Positions 54,614 through 63,245 of a DNA stretch of 64,000 nucleotides are shown here, piece by piece; positions within the stretch are counted from its first letter, which is position 1; each line of letters starts with the position of its first letter. Origin of the DNA: an uncultured beta proteobacterium (GTDB lineage: Bacteria; Pseudomonadota; Gammaproteobacteria; Burkholderiales; SG8-39); assembly GCA_903859155.1 (NCBI GenBank), contig CAIOLO010000074.1:1-64000 (forward strand), in the 5' to 3' direction. A model generated the notes under the pieces. The model did not search any database. It saw nothing but the letters and a program-made list of their open reading frames with translations, and was not told the DNA's origin. The translations under genes and the position numbers were made by a program.

Positions 54614-55558
54614 CTAAAAATATCCTTCTTTTTTGCGGCGCTCCATGGAGGCGTCCGAGGTCTGGTCGTCCATGCGCGTGGCGCCGCGCTCGGTGACGGT
54701 GGTGAGCACGGTCTCGGCGATGATCTGCGCGGTGGTGGCCGCGGTAGAGGCCACCGGGCAGGTGCAGGTGATGTCGCCCACGGTGCGAAAGCGCACGGTG
54801 ACTTCCTCGACGAGTTCACCCTCGCGCGGCGGGGTGAGCGGTGTCACCGGCACCAGCAGGCCCTTGCGGCGCACGATCCGGCGCTGGTGCGCATAGTAGA
54901 TATGCGGCACGGCCAGTTGCTCGCGCTCGATGTACTGCCACACGTCGAGCTCGGTCCAATTGCTGATCGGGAACACGCGCATGTGCTCGCCCTTGTGCAC
55001 GCGGGTGTTGTACAGGCTCCACAGTTCCGGGCGCTGGTTTTTCGGGTCCCACTGGCCGAATTCGTCACGGAACGAGAACACACGCTCCTTGGCGCGCGCC
55101 TTTTCCTCGTCGCGGCGCGCACCGCCTATGGCCGCGTCAAAACCGAATTCCTCGATCGATTCGAGCAGCGTCACCGACTGCGCGGCGTTGCGGCTCTCGG
55201 TTTCCGAACGCAGCCGCACCGTGCCGCGGCCTATGGAGTCCTCCACCGAGCGCACCAGCAGCCGCTCGCCCAGCTCGGCGGCGCGCGCGTCACGGAAGTC
55301 GAGCACTTCCTGGAAATTGTGCCCGGTGTCGATATGCAGCAGCGGGAACGGAAAACGCGCCGGCCTGAACGCCTTCTCGGCAAGCCGCAGCAGCACGATG
55401 GAATCCTTGCCGCCGGAGAAAAACAGCACCGGGTTGGCGCATTCGCCGGCCAGTTCGCGCAGGATGAAAATGGCCTCGGACTCAAGCCAGTCAAGGTGGT
55501 TGCGCTCGGGCAGCTGCCTGGAGGTGGCGGCGGGACGTTCAAGTGTGGCGGTGTTCAT
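54614..55558 (-). CDS. cysD: Sulfate adenylyltransferase, catalytic subunit CysD
   Basis: A 314-residue PP-loop ATP pyrophosphatase. The PP-loop is SGGKDS at 48-53, and FPLLHIDTGHNFQEVLDFRD and GARRDEEKARAKERVFSFRDEFGQWDP are the next CysD blocks. It forms a heterodimer with CysN. The start overlaps the end of cysH by four bases, so the operon is translated with coupling. Length is close to E. coli CysD (302). Confidence 0.97.
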   Translation of the reverse strand: MNTATLERPAATSRQLPERNHLDWLESEAIFILRELAGECANPVLFFSGGKDSIVLLRLAEKAFRPARFPFPLLHIDTGHNFQEVLDFRDARAAELGERLLVRSVEDSIGRGTVRLRSETESRNAAQSVTLLESIEEFGFDAAIGGARRDEEKARAKERVFSFRDEFGQWDPKNQRPELWSLYNTRVHKGEHMRVFPISNWTELDVWQYIEREQLAVPHIYYAHQRRIVRRKGLLVPVTPLTPPREGELVEEVTVRFRTVGDITCTCPVASTAATTAQIIAETVLTTVTERGATRMDDQTSDASMERRKKEGYF

Positions 55559-56301
55559 GCGGCAGATTCCTTGTTCTTGCTGCGTTGCAGTTTTCCATCG
55601 GGGCCGACATGCAGGCCGCATTCCTTGGATTCGGGTTGTTCCCACCACCAGCGTCCGGCGCGCACATCCTCGCCCGCGACCACCGGGCGCGAGCAGGGCG
55701 CGCAGCCGATCGAGCGGTAACCCTGGTCGTAGAGCGCGTTGTGGGGGACCTCGTAGGCGCGCAGATAAGCCCATACCTCGGTCTCGCTCCAGTCGGCCAG
55801 TGGATTGAATTTTTCCAGGCCGAACACCGCATCGAACGCCTGCAACGCGAGTTCGCTGCGCGTCACCGATTGTTCGCGGCGCATGCCGGTGAGCCAGGCC
55901 CTTTTGCCGGCGAGCGCGCGGCGCAACGGCTCGACCTTGCGGATTTCGCAGCACGCCTTGCGCAGATCGACACTGGTGTAGAACGCATCGCGGCCGTGCA
56001 CGGTGATGTATTGCCGCACCGCGCCCGGTTCCGGATGCCAGGTTCTGATGGAGCTGCCGTATTTCGCCCCGATGGCATCGAGCACCGCCAGCGTGTCGCC
56101 ATGCAGGCGGCCGGTATCCAGCGCAAAGACAGAGATGTCGACCTTGTTGCGCAGGATGGCGTCGGTGATCACCATGTCCTCGATGGACAGGCTCGATGCG
56201 AAGGTCGCGGGCGCGTACTCCAGGGCGATGCGCGCGAGCAGCGTCTCCAGTGCGGCGATGCGCGCGCGCAGGTTTGCCTCGGGGCGGTTGTCGGCGTTCA
56301 T
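55555..56301 (-). CDS. cysH: Assimilatory adenylylsulfate (APS) reductase CysH
   Basis: A 248-residue enzyme. The cysteine pattern CC (RKACCEIRK) and CxxC (GCAPCSRP) is the 4Fe-4S set of APS reductases, absent from PAPS-only enzymes; it fits the lack of a CysC kinase gene. VFALDTGRLH is the nucleotide-binding block and the catalytic Cys lies in SKECGLHV near the C-terminus. It reduces APS to sulfite using thioredoxin. ATG 56301; 19 bases after DUF934. Confidence 0.96.
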   Translation of the reverse strand: MNADNRPEANLRARIAALETLLARIALEYAPATFASSLSIEDMVITDAILRNKVDISVFALDTGRLHGDTLAVLDAIGAKYGSSIRTWHPEPGAVRQYITVHGRDAFYTSVDLRKACCEIRKVEPLRRALAGKRAWLTGMRREQSVTRSELALQAFDAVFGLEKFNPLADWSETEVWAYLRAYEVPHNALYDQGYRSIGCAPCSRPVVAGEDVRAGRWWWEQPESKECGLHVGPDGKLQRSKNKESAA

Positions 56302-56320
56302 GGTCCGGTCCTCGGGTGCG

Positions 56321-56830
56321 TCATCCGGCGACACGGCGGCGGAACAGCGGTTGCGGTTCGACCACCGAGGCCTGGTAGCTGGCGGGCAGTTCTTCGAAAG
56401 CCTGCAGCGCGCCTTCCGCGTCCTCGCCCTCGCGCAGCGCGAAGGCATCGATGCCGCAGCGCTGCATGTTGAGCAGGTGGTCGCGGCCGACGTCGCCGAT
56501 GGCCCGGATTTCGCCGCTGTAGCCATAGCGCTCGCGCAGCAGGCGCGCGGTCGAATAGCCGCGCCCATCGGTGAACGCCGCAAAGCGCACCGCAATCAGC
56601 GGCAGGCGGCGCAGGTCCGCGGCGACGGTTTCGGCGCCTTCGTTGCTGTCCAGCCAGACGCCGGTTTGCCCCAGGCGCACCGCCAGCGCGTCGCGGCGCG
56701 CGAGCCACACTGTCAGCGGCACGATGACATCGCCCTCGGCGGGTACGGGCGGCAGTGCGCCGCCCGCGCCCAGTTCAAGAAGCAGCCAGTTGTCGGCGAC
56801 GACGCGGCGATTGCGGATCAGCTTTGCCAT
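56321..56830 (-). CDS. DUF934 protein of the sulfite-reductase operon
   Basis: A 169-residue protein. The typical DUF934 blocks are WLARRDAL, GVWLDSNEG, RLPLIAVRFAAFTDGRGYSTARLLRERYGYSGE and IGDVGRDHLLNMQRCGIDAFAL. It is always found beside sulfite reductase genes, and its function is not proven. ATG 56830 with AAGGA eight bases upstream is preferred over ATG 56836. It overlaps the 3' end of cysI by about 56 bases, so translation is strongly coupled. Confidence 0.92.
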   Translation of the reverse strand: MAKLIRNRRVVADNWLLLELGAGGALPPVPAEGDVIVPLTVWLARRDALAVRLGQTGVWLDSNEGAETVAADLRRLPLIAVRFAAFTDGRGYSTARLLRERYGYSGEIRAIGDVGRDHLLNMQRCGIDAFALREGEDAEGALQAFEELPASYQASVVEPQPLFRRRVAG

Positions 56831-58490
56831 ATACATGGTCCTTGAAAGGTTCGGTTCCGATGCGGTGGGCGACGTCGATGAAACGCTCGGCTTCGCTGTC
56901 GCGGTTCTCCAGATAGCACTCGATCAGGCGCTCGATGACATCGGGCACCTCGGCGCGCGCGAACGAGGGGCCGATCACCTTGCCCAGGGAGGCGCGCATG
57001 CCGGGGCGCACCTCGCCCTGGTTGCCGCCGATCTCGATCTGATACCACTCCTCGCCGCCCTTGTCGACGCCGAGGATGCCGATGTGGCCCACGTGATGGT
57101 GGCCGCAGGCGTTCATGCAGCCGGAGATGTTGAGGTCGATCTCGCCGATGTCGTGCAGGTAATCGAGGTTGTCGAAGCGCTCCTGGATCGACTGCGCCAC
57201 CGGGATCGACTTGGCGTTGGCCAGCGAGCAGAAATCGCCGCCGGGGCAGCAGATGATGTTGGTGAGCAAGCCGATGTTGGGGGTGGCCATGCCGAGTTTT
57301 TTGGCCTCGCCCCACAGCGCGTGCAGATCGGTGAGCGCCACATCGGCCAGAATCAGGTTCTGCTCGTGCGAGACGCGCAGTTCGCCGAACGAGTAGCGAT
57401 CGGCAAGATCGGCCACTGCATCGAGTTGCGCCGAGGTGGCATCACCCGGGGGCACGCCGGTCTGCTTGAGCGACAGCGTCACCGCCGCATAGCCTGGCAC
57501 CTTGTGCGGGTGGACGTTGCGCATATGCCAGTGGCGAAACGCAGTGTCTGCGGCAAGCAGCGCATCGAGCGCCGCGTCGCGCCCGGGCAGTTTTGCGTAA
57601 GCCGGACGCGTGAAGCGGCGCTCGATGCGGTCCACTTCGGCCTGGATCAGCGTGTTGGGGCCGTCCTTGAGCTGCAGCCATTCGGCCTCCACTTCCTCGC
57701 GAAAGCGCTGTACGCCATGCTCCTTCACCACGAACTTGATGCGCGCCTTGTGGATGTTGTCGCGCCGGCCGTGGCGGTTGTAGATGCGCAGCGCCGCCTC
57801 CAGATAGGTCAGCAGATGCTGCCAGGGCAGAAACTCGCGGATGGTGTGGCCCACCATCGGCGCGCGCCCCAGGCCCCCGCCGATCACCACGCGGAAGCCC
57901 ACGGCGCCGTCGTCGGCGCGCACCGCGTGCAGACCGATGTCATGCACCTCGGTGGCGGCACGGTCGGATGTCGCGCCGTTTACCGCGATCTTGAACTTGC
58001 GCGGCAGCCAGTTGAATTCGGGATGAAAGGTCGACCACTGGCGGATGATTTCGCACCAAACGAATGAATCGACGATTTCGTCCCTGGCCACGCCGGCGAA
58101 ATGATCGGTGGTGATGTTGCGCACGCAGTTGCCCGAGGTCTGGATGGCGTGCATCTGCACCGTGGCCAGGTCGGCGAGGATGTCGGGCACTTCTTCGAGT
58201 TTCGGCCAGTTGTACTGGATGTTCTGGCGCGTGCTGAAGTGGCCGTAGTCGCGGTCGTACTTGCGCGCGATATGCGCGAACATGCGCATCTGTTTGGACG
58301 ACAGCAGGCCGTAGGGCACCGCGACGCGCAGCATCGGCGCATAGCGCTGCACGTAAAGGCCGTTTCGCAGGCGCAGCGCGCGGAATTCGTCCTCGGAGAG
58401 CTTGCCCGCGAGGAAGCGCTGCGTCTGGCCGCGAAATTGTTCGACGCGCTGGTCGACGATCTTCTGGTCTATTTCATCGTAGATGTACAT
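56775..58490 (-). CDS. cysI: Nitrite/sulfite reductase hemoprotein (CysI-like)
   Basis: A 571-residue siroheme/4Fe-4S enzyme. Cluster-siroheme cysteines are in CCPGGDFC and in SGCMNACGHHHVGH. Earlier blocks include HFSTRQNIQYNWPK and SGNCVRNITTDHFAG. It reduces sulfite to sulfide with six electrons. No flavoprotein subunit gene (cysJ) is seen here, so it may use ferredoxin or another donor. Start MYIYDEIDQ at 58490. It is first in the operon; the TauE-like gene lies 67 bases upstream on the same strand. Confidence 0.94.
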   Translation of the reverse strand: MYIYDEIDQKIVDQRVEQFRGQTQRFLAGKLSEDEFRALRLRNGLYVQRYAPMLRVAVPYGLLSSKQMRMFAHIARKYDRDYGHFSTRQNIQYNWPKLEEVPDILADLATVQMHAIQTSGNCVRNITTDHFAGVARDEIVDSFVWCEIIRQWSTFHPEFNWLPRKFKIAVNGATSDRAATEVHDIGLHAVRADDGAVGFRVVIGGGLGRAPMVGHTIREFLPWQHLLTYLEAALRIYNRHGRRDNIHKARIKFVVKEHGVQRFREEVEAEWLQLKDGPNTLIQAEVDRIERRFTRPAYAKLPGRDAALDALLAADTAFRHWHMRNVHPHKVPGYAAVTLSLKQTGVPPGDATSAQLDAVADLADRYSFGELRVSHEQNLILADVALTDLHALWGEAKKLGMATPNIGLLTNIICCPGGDFCSLANAKSIPVAQSIQERFDNLDYLHDIGEIDLNISGCMNACGHHHVGHIGILGVDKGGEEWYQIEIGGNQGEVRPGMRASLGKVIGPSFARAEVPDVIERLIECYLENRDSEAERFIDVAHRIGTEPFKDHVYGKADPQSPRRRRQLAAS

Positions 58491-58557
58491 GTATGTCTTT
58501 CGTCGCGGTGCCCGGTGTTTTATTGGAGGCCGGATTGTAGTGGTTTCACATCGGCTT

Positions 58558-59331
58558 TCATAAGGCCAGCCTGCCGCCCACCAGCACCAGCAAAGTGGCC
58601 AGCAGGCCGCGCAGCGCGCGCTCTGGAAGGCGGTGGCTGATATGGCTGCCGACCCAGATCCCGGGCAGCGAGCCCACCAGCAGGCTGGCAAGCAGCAACC
58701 AGTCGACCGAGCCGGTGCTCGCGTGTCCCAGGCCCGCCACCAGCGTGAGCGGCACCGCATGCGCGATATCGCTGCCGACGATGCGCGAGGTGGGCAGCGC
58801 CGGTGCCAGCAGCATCAGCGCGGTGACGCCCACCGCGCCCGCACCGACCGAGGAAACCGTCACCAGCAGCCCGAGCGTCGCGCCGGTGATGACCACCCAG
58901 TAAGCGGGTGCGCCGCTGCTGCCAAAGCCCAGCCTTTTGTCGGCCCAGACGCGGATTTTGTCGCGAAAAATTATGGAAAGCGCAGTAAGGATGAGCGCCG
59001 CGCCCAGCGAATGCGTGATGACATAACCCAGCGCTTCGGTATCCACCGCAAGGTAATGGATCGCCGCAATCGTCAGTATCGACGCCGGAATGCTGCCCGA
59101 GGCCAACAGGCGCACCAGATTCCAGTCCACACCGCCGCGGGCGGCGTGCACCCAGGCGCCACCGGATTTGGTGAGGGCAGCGTAGAGCAGGTCGGTGCCC
59201 ACCGCGGTGGTGGGCGACACGCCGAACACCAGCACCAGCAAGGGTGTCATCAGCGAGCCGCCGCCCACGCCCGTCACGCCGACGATGGCACCGACCGCAA
59301 AACCCGAGGCCGTGTACGCCCAGAAATCCAA
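58558..59331 (-). CDS. TauE/SafE-family sulfite/organosulfur exporter
   Basis: A 257-residue membrane protein of two repeats with about eight helices. VGVTGVGGGSLMTPLLVLVFG and SSVGAGAVGVTALMLLAP are the repeated TauE/SafE motifs. Members of the family export sulfite, sulfoacetate or related anions. Placement at the head of the sulfate-assimilation gene set suggests relief of sulfite excess. The stop of this gene is 67 bases before cysI. The start is divergent from cysB. Confidence 0.9.
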   Translation of the reverse strand: MDFWAYTASGFAVGAIVGVTGVGGGSLMTPLLVLVFGVSPTTAVGTDLLYAALTKSGGAWVHAARGGVDWNLVRLLASGSIPASILTIAAIHYLAVDTEALGYVITHSLGAALILTALSIIFRDKIRVWADKRLGFGSSGAPAYWVVITGATLGLLVTVSSVGAGAVGVTALMLLAPALPTSRIVGSDIAHAVPLTLVAGLGHASTGSVDWLLLASLLVGSLPGIWVGSHISHRLPERALRGLLATLLVLVGGRLAL

Positions 59332-59429
59332 AGCAGAAATCCCTAAAAACGAGGGTCCGATTCTAGCTTTGCTTTATATAGCTATTTAGAATTAGTATTT
59401 AGTCTCTTATATCAATAGAGCATATGGAA
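59332..59429. promoter_or_regulatory. AT-rich divergent promoter region of cysB and the sulfur gene set
   Basis: This stretch is clearly richer in A/T than either neighbour (runs such as TTTATATAGCTATTTAGAAT) and separates divergent start codons. CysB-type regulators bind AT-rich sites beside their targets, so both promoters and a CysB site probably lie here. Exact boxes cannot be fixed by eye. Confidence 0.5.
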
Positions 59430-60371
59430 ATGAATTTTCAGCAACTTCGCTATGCCCGGGAGACTGTCCGACAGGGGCTGAATCTTACCCTGGCAGCCAC
59501 CAAGCTGTTTACCTCGCAACCTGGTATATCAAAACAAATCAAGGAGTTGGAAAGTGAACTGGGGATACAGATTTTCGTCCGTCGGGGCAAAAGACTGGTG
59601 GCACTGACCGAGCCTGGTCAGGCTGCCCTGAAAATCATCGACCGCATCCTGCTGGAGACCGACAATCTGAAAGCCGTGGCGCGGGAATTCATCGACCAGG
59701 ACAGCGGCACACTGACGATTGCCACCACCCACACCCAGGCGCGTTACTCGTTACCGCGCGTGGTTACCGAATTCAAGCGCCGCTACCCCAATGTGCATCT
59801 GGCCCTGCAGCAGGGAGACCCCATGCATATCGGCGAGATGGTCTCGGCCGGCGCCGCCGACATCGGCGTTGCCACCGAGGCCCTCAACAGCTTTGCGAAA
59901 CTGCTCGCGCTGCCCGGTTACACCTGGACGCATTGCATCGTCGTGCCGCACGCGCATCCGCTGGCCGCATTGCCGCGCCCGAGTCTCGAGCAGATAGCGA
60001 AATACCCGATCGTTACTTACGACAAAGCCTTCGCCGGGCGCTCGAACATCGACGCCGCCTTTGCCGCGAAAAGCATCACCCCCGACATCGTCCTTGCCGC
60101 CATCGACGCGGATGTGATCAAGACCTATGCGGAATCGGGGTTGGGGATCGGCATCGTTGCCTCGGTGGCCTATGACCCCGAACGCGATCGTGGATTGAAA
60201 ATGATCGACGCCTCGCACCTGTTTCGCACCAACACCACGCGCGTGGCGATCCGCCGCGACGCGCTGTTGCGGGCGTATGCGTACGAGTTCATCGAACTGT
60301 TCGCGCCGCAATTGACCAGAAAGAGCATCGAGGCGGCGATGGCGGGCGGCAGCGACAACTACGAGTTGTGA
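59430..60371 (+). CDS. cysB: LysR-type regulator CysB
   Basis: A 313-residue protein (ATG 59430; an in-frame ATG at 59424 is also possible). MNFQQLRYARETVRQGLNLTLAA begins the winged helix, with recognition helix SQPGISKQIKELESELG. The effector domain (TIATTHTQARYSLPRVVTEFK) carries the CysB signature THTQARY, which binds the inducer O-/N-acetylserine and sulfate. It activates sulfate-assimilation genes when cysteine is scarce and is divergent from those genes here. Length matches E. coli CysB (324). Confidence 0.95.
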   Translation: MNFQQLRYARETVRQGLNLTLAATKLFTSQPGISKQIKELESELGIQIFVRRGKRLVALTEPGQAALKIIDRILLETDNLKAVAREFIDQDSGTLTIATTHTQARYSLPRVVTEFKRRYPNVHLALQQGDPMHIGEMVSAGAADIGVATEALNSFAKLLALPGYTWTHCIVVPHAHPLAALPRPSLEQIAKYPIVTYDKAFAGRSNIDAAFAAKSITPDIVLAAIDADVIKTYAESGLGIGIVASVAYDPERDRGLKMIDASHLFRTNTTRVAIRRDALLRAYAYEFIELFAPQLTRKSIEAAMAGGSDNYEL

Positions 60372-60479
60372 CCGCAGCGTTCGCTCCGGACCGGTATTTG
60401 GCGCCTTGGACAATTAACGGAGGCCCGAGGGGCGCTGTTCCGGATACCGATCCGATCTGAATTCCGCCATACTGGCAAG

Positions 60480-61670
60480 ATGGATTCCACCGGCCTCCCC
60501 GCCGAATCTCTTTACGCACGAGCCGCGCGCAATTTTTTTACCCACAGCGGCCATGTGCCGCTGGTTTTGCTGATTCTCGAAGCGCTGCTGGCCAAGCCTG
60601 GTTACTTCACCAGCACCGACCCCTACCTTCTGCTGGCCGCGGGAATCCTGCAGGCCTTGCTGATGGAATGGCTGGCCGGACGAGGTCAGCCGCGGCCCTT
60701 TCTGGCCAACCTGGCCGGTCCGCTGCTCTATTCATTGATCGAAGCCGGGCTGGAAGGAGCCGGTTTCTTTCAGCAGTGGCATCACCAGGCCTACTGGGCG
60801 TTTGCCGTCGGTTTCGCCCTTTTGCAATGGGCGCAGGCGCGGCGAACGGAGGTGACCGCCACGCTGCTGATGGCCGAGAACGTGCTGCGCTCGGCAATCC
60901 CGCTGGTGATGTATGCAATGTTCGAGGCGCGCAGCAAGGACACGGCATTGTCGCTTGATATTTTTTTCGCCGACAGGGCGCACGATTTTCTTGCCGTGGT
61001 GCTGCTGCTGCTCGGTGTGCTGCTGGGATTCGCCGACATCAATCTGCGCCGCTCGCTGGCCACGGTGCGCGCCCTGACGGTGCGCCTGCGCCAGTATTCG
61101 GAGTGGTCGCTCGGGCGCGGCATTCTGGATCGCGCCATCGCCGACGAGCGCACCCTGTCGCTGCAGCGCGTCACGCGCGCGGTGCTGTTCCTGGACATTC
61201 GCGGCTTTACTGCCTGGAGCGAGCCGCAGACCCCCGAGGCGGTAGTCGGCATGCTCAATGACTTTTACCGCGCGGCAGAGCAGTCGCTGCGGGAGATTCA
61301 TCCCATCAAAATCAAATACACCGCGGATGAAATCATGGCGGTGTTTGCGACCGCAGCCGAAGCGGTGCAGGCCGGCTCGCGCATGCTGGCCTCGACACGG
61401 GCGCTGCTGGCGCAGTCGAACCTGAGCGCCGGTGCGGGCGTGCACTGCGGGCAGGTGGTCGAAGGCGTGCTCGGCGGCGAGGGCGCCAAGGCCTACGATT
61501 TCATCGGGGACACTGTGAATACCGCGCAGCGCCTGTGCGATGCCGCGGCAGCCGGCGAGTTGCTGGCTTCCATGGTTGCCTGCGATGCGGCAGGCCTTGC
61601 GCCGGCCAGGCAGCGTGATGTCCTGGCCAAGGGCAAGCGGGAACCGCTGCGCGCGGCGTTGGTTGACTAG
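60480..61670 (+). CDS. Membrane-anchored class III adenylate/guanylate cyclase
   Basis: A 396-residue protein. Residues 20-190 hold about six hydrophobic segments. The catalytic domain starts near residue 235: metal Asp239 in LFLDIRGFTAW, metal Asp283 in KIKYTADEIMAVF, and the transition-state Asn/Arg pair in FIGDTVNTAQRL. The essential set seems complete, so it should make cAMP or cGMP. The membrane part is a sensor of unknown signal. No GAF, HAMP or PAS domain. It is 109 bases from the cysB stop. Confidence 0.9.
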   Translation: MDSTGLPAESLYARAARNFFTHSGHVPLVLLILEALLAKPGYFTSTDPYLLLAAGILQALLMEWLAGRGQPRPFLANLAGPLLYSLIEAGLEGAGFFQQWHHQAYWAFAVGFALLQWAQARRTEVTATLLMAENVLRSAIPLVMYAMFEARSKDTALSLDIFFADRAHDFLAVVLLLLGVLLGFADINLRRSLATVRALTVRLRQYSEWSLGRGILDRAIADERTLSLQRVTRAVLFLDIRGFTAWSEPQTPEAVVGMLNDFYRAAEQSLREIHPIKIKYTADEIMAVFATAAEAVQAGSRMLASTRALLAQSNLSAGAGVHCGQVVEGVLGGEGAKAYDFIGDTVNTAQRLCDAAAAGELLASMVACDAAGLAPARQRDVLAKGKREPLRAALVD

Positions 61671-61786
61671 GTCAGAGTGCCCGGTGTCCTTCGCAGCTGC
61701 TATGGTACGGAGTGGCATCTTCGCCCCCTGCGGGAAGCGCGGCGGCCTTTGCGAAGCAGGCTTGTTCCCGGGCAGGTTGAAACGAC

Positions 61787-62110
61787 ATGAATAAGACCAA
61801 TGCGGTGATTTTCTGGGGTTCGCTGCTGACCGTGCTGCTGGTGGCGACCTGCCTGACGTTTCCGTTTCTTGCCGTGGATCCCGCCGACGGCAATCCCGTG
61901 GGGGAGGTGATAACCGCGGTCTCCCTGATGGCGGCTTATCTGATCCTGGTGGTGGGTGTGCTGGCGGTGGGATCGAATGCCCATGGCAACCTGACGCTGC
62001 GGCGCACCGATGCGGCGCTGGATACCCGCGCAAACCGGCGTTACTTCAACGTCGGGGTTGCCTTTTGTATCCTCAGTCTGGGCTTTATCTTTTTTTCGGT
62101 GATCTTTTGA
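61787..62110 (+). CDS. Small three-helix membrane protein of unknown function
   Basis: A 107-residue protein with three hydrophobic segments: AVIFWGSLLTVLLVATCLTF, VITAVSLMAAYLILVVGVLA and YFNVGVAFCILSLGFIFFSV. The middle loop is basic (NLTLRRTDAALDTRANRR). No family recognised. It follows the cyclase by 116 bases and is convergent with sdhE. Ribosome-binding site weak. Confidence 0.6.
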   Translation: MNKTNAVIFWGSLLTVLLVATCLTFPFLAVDPADGNPVGEVITAVSLMAAYLILVVGVLAVGSNAHGNLTLRRTDAALDTRANRRYFNVGVAFCILSLGFIFFSVIF

Positions 62111-62174
62111 GCAGTTGCTCGGGGCGCCGCGCCGCTTGTCCACGGCCTGGCCACCCAGGCGCAGAACCGAAAAT

Positions 62175-62441
62175 TCAACGGTGTCGCAGCAGATCGAGGG
62201 CAAACTGCAGTTGTGGATCCTGCGGCGCCGAACGGCCAAGCAGCCAATCCAGCATTTCAAGATCCTGGCAATCCATCAGGCGCTCCAGCGCCGTGATGGT
62301 GGCCTCGTCATAACCGGACAGGTCTCCGGCAAAAAAGGTTTCGAAAAATCGGTCCAGTTCCAGCAGGCCGCGCCGGCTTTGCCAGCGCAGTCGGCCGATC
62401 CGGGCGCCGCGATCCGTCATGCCAGCCACGCTTTGTGGCAT
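62175..62441 (-). CDS. sdhE: Succinate dehydrogenase assembly factor SdhE
   Basis: An 88-residue protein. The RGxxE motif needed for FAD attachment is present as RRGLLELD, and DLEMLDWLLGR is the second helix signature. It promotes covalent flavinylation of SdhA. The start at 62441 is three bases from the sdhB stop. Order sdhA-sdhB-sdhE is common in betaproteobacteria, but the usual downstream gltA is absent here. Confidence 0.92.
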   Translation of the reverse strand: MPQSVAGMTDRGARIGRLRWQSRRGLLELDRFFETFFAGDLSGYDEATITALERLMDCQDLEMLDWLLGRSAPQDPQLQFALDLLRHR

Positions 62442-62444
62442 CGG

Positions 62445-63230
62445 TCAGATCTGGCGCTCTAGCAACTGTTTCTTGATATCGACGATTGCTTTCGCGGGAT
62501 TGAGCCCCTTGGGGCAGACGCGGGTGCAATTGAGGATGGTGTCGCAGCGAAACAATCGGTAGGGATCGTCAAGATCATCCAGGCGTTCGCCCGTCGCCTC
62601 ATCGCGACTGTCGAGCAGCCAGCGCTGCGCCTGCAGCAAAATGGCCGGCCCCAGATAGCGCTCACCATTCCACCAATAACTCGGGCAGGAGGTGGAACAA
62701 CAGGCACACAGAATGCATTCGTAGAGACCGTCGAGCTTTTTTCGGTCCTCGGGTGATTGCAGGCGTTCCTTGTCCGGGGGGGCAGCCGATTGGGTCTGCA
62801 ACCAGGGTTTGATGGACTCGTACTGGGCATAGAAGTGGGTCAGGTCCGGCACCAGATCCTTGATCACTTCCATGTGCGGCAGCGGGTTGATGGTCACATC
62901 CCCGGGCGCCAGATCGCTCAGATTCTGGGTGCAGGCCAGTGTGTTGCTGCCGTTGATGTTCATCGAGCAGGAGCCGCAGATTCCCTCGCGGCAGGAGCGC
63001 CTGAAGGTCAGGGTAGGATCGATTTCGTCCTTGATCTTGACCAATGCGTGCAGCAGCATCGGGCCGCACTTATCCATATCCACTTCATAGGTGTCCATCC
63101 GCGGCAAATCGGTGGTATCGGGATCCCAGCGATAAATGTGGAATTTGCGCACATTGGTGGCGCCCTTCTCGGCCGGCCAGGTCTTGCCCTTGGCGACACG
63201 GGAATTTAACGGAAGCGAAAATTTATGCAT
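62445..63230 (-). CDS. sdhB: Succinate dehydrogenase iron-sulfur subunit SdhB
   Basis: A 261-residue subunit. The 2Fe-2S cysteines are in [16 protein letters not shown], followed by the distal Cys in TLACTQ. The 4Fe-4S and 3Fe-4S sets lie in [12 protein letters not shown] and [15 protein letters not shown]. The N-terminal 25 residues before [10 protein letters not shown] are longer than the usual 235-residue SdhB. It passes electrons from SdhA to quinone. The gap to sdhA is 15 bases. Confidence 0.97.
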   Translation of the reverse strand: MHKFSLPLNSRVAKGKTWPAEKGATNVRKFHIYRWDPDTTDLPRMDTYEVDMDKCGPMLLHALVKIKDEIDPTLTFRRSCREGICGSCSMNINGSNTLACTQNLSDLAPGDVTINPLPHMEVIKDLVPDLTHFYAQYESIKPWLQTQSAAPPDKERLQSPEDRKKLDGLYECILCACCSTSCPSYWWNGERYLGPAILLQAQRWLLDSRDEATGERLDDLDDPYRLFRCDTILNCTRVCPKGLNPAKAIVDIKKQLLERQI

Positions 63231-63245
63231 TGTTGCTCGTGCCTC

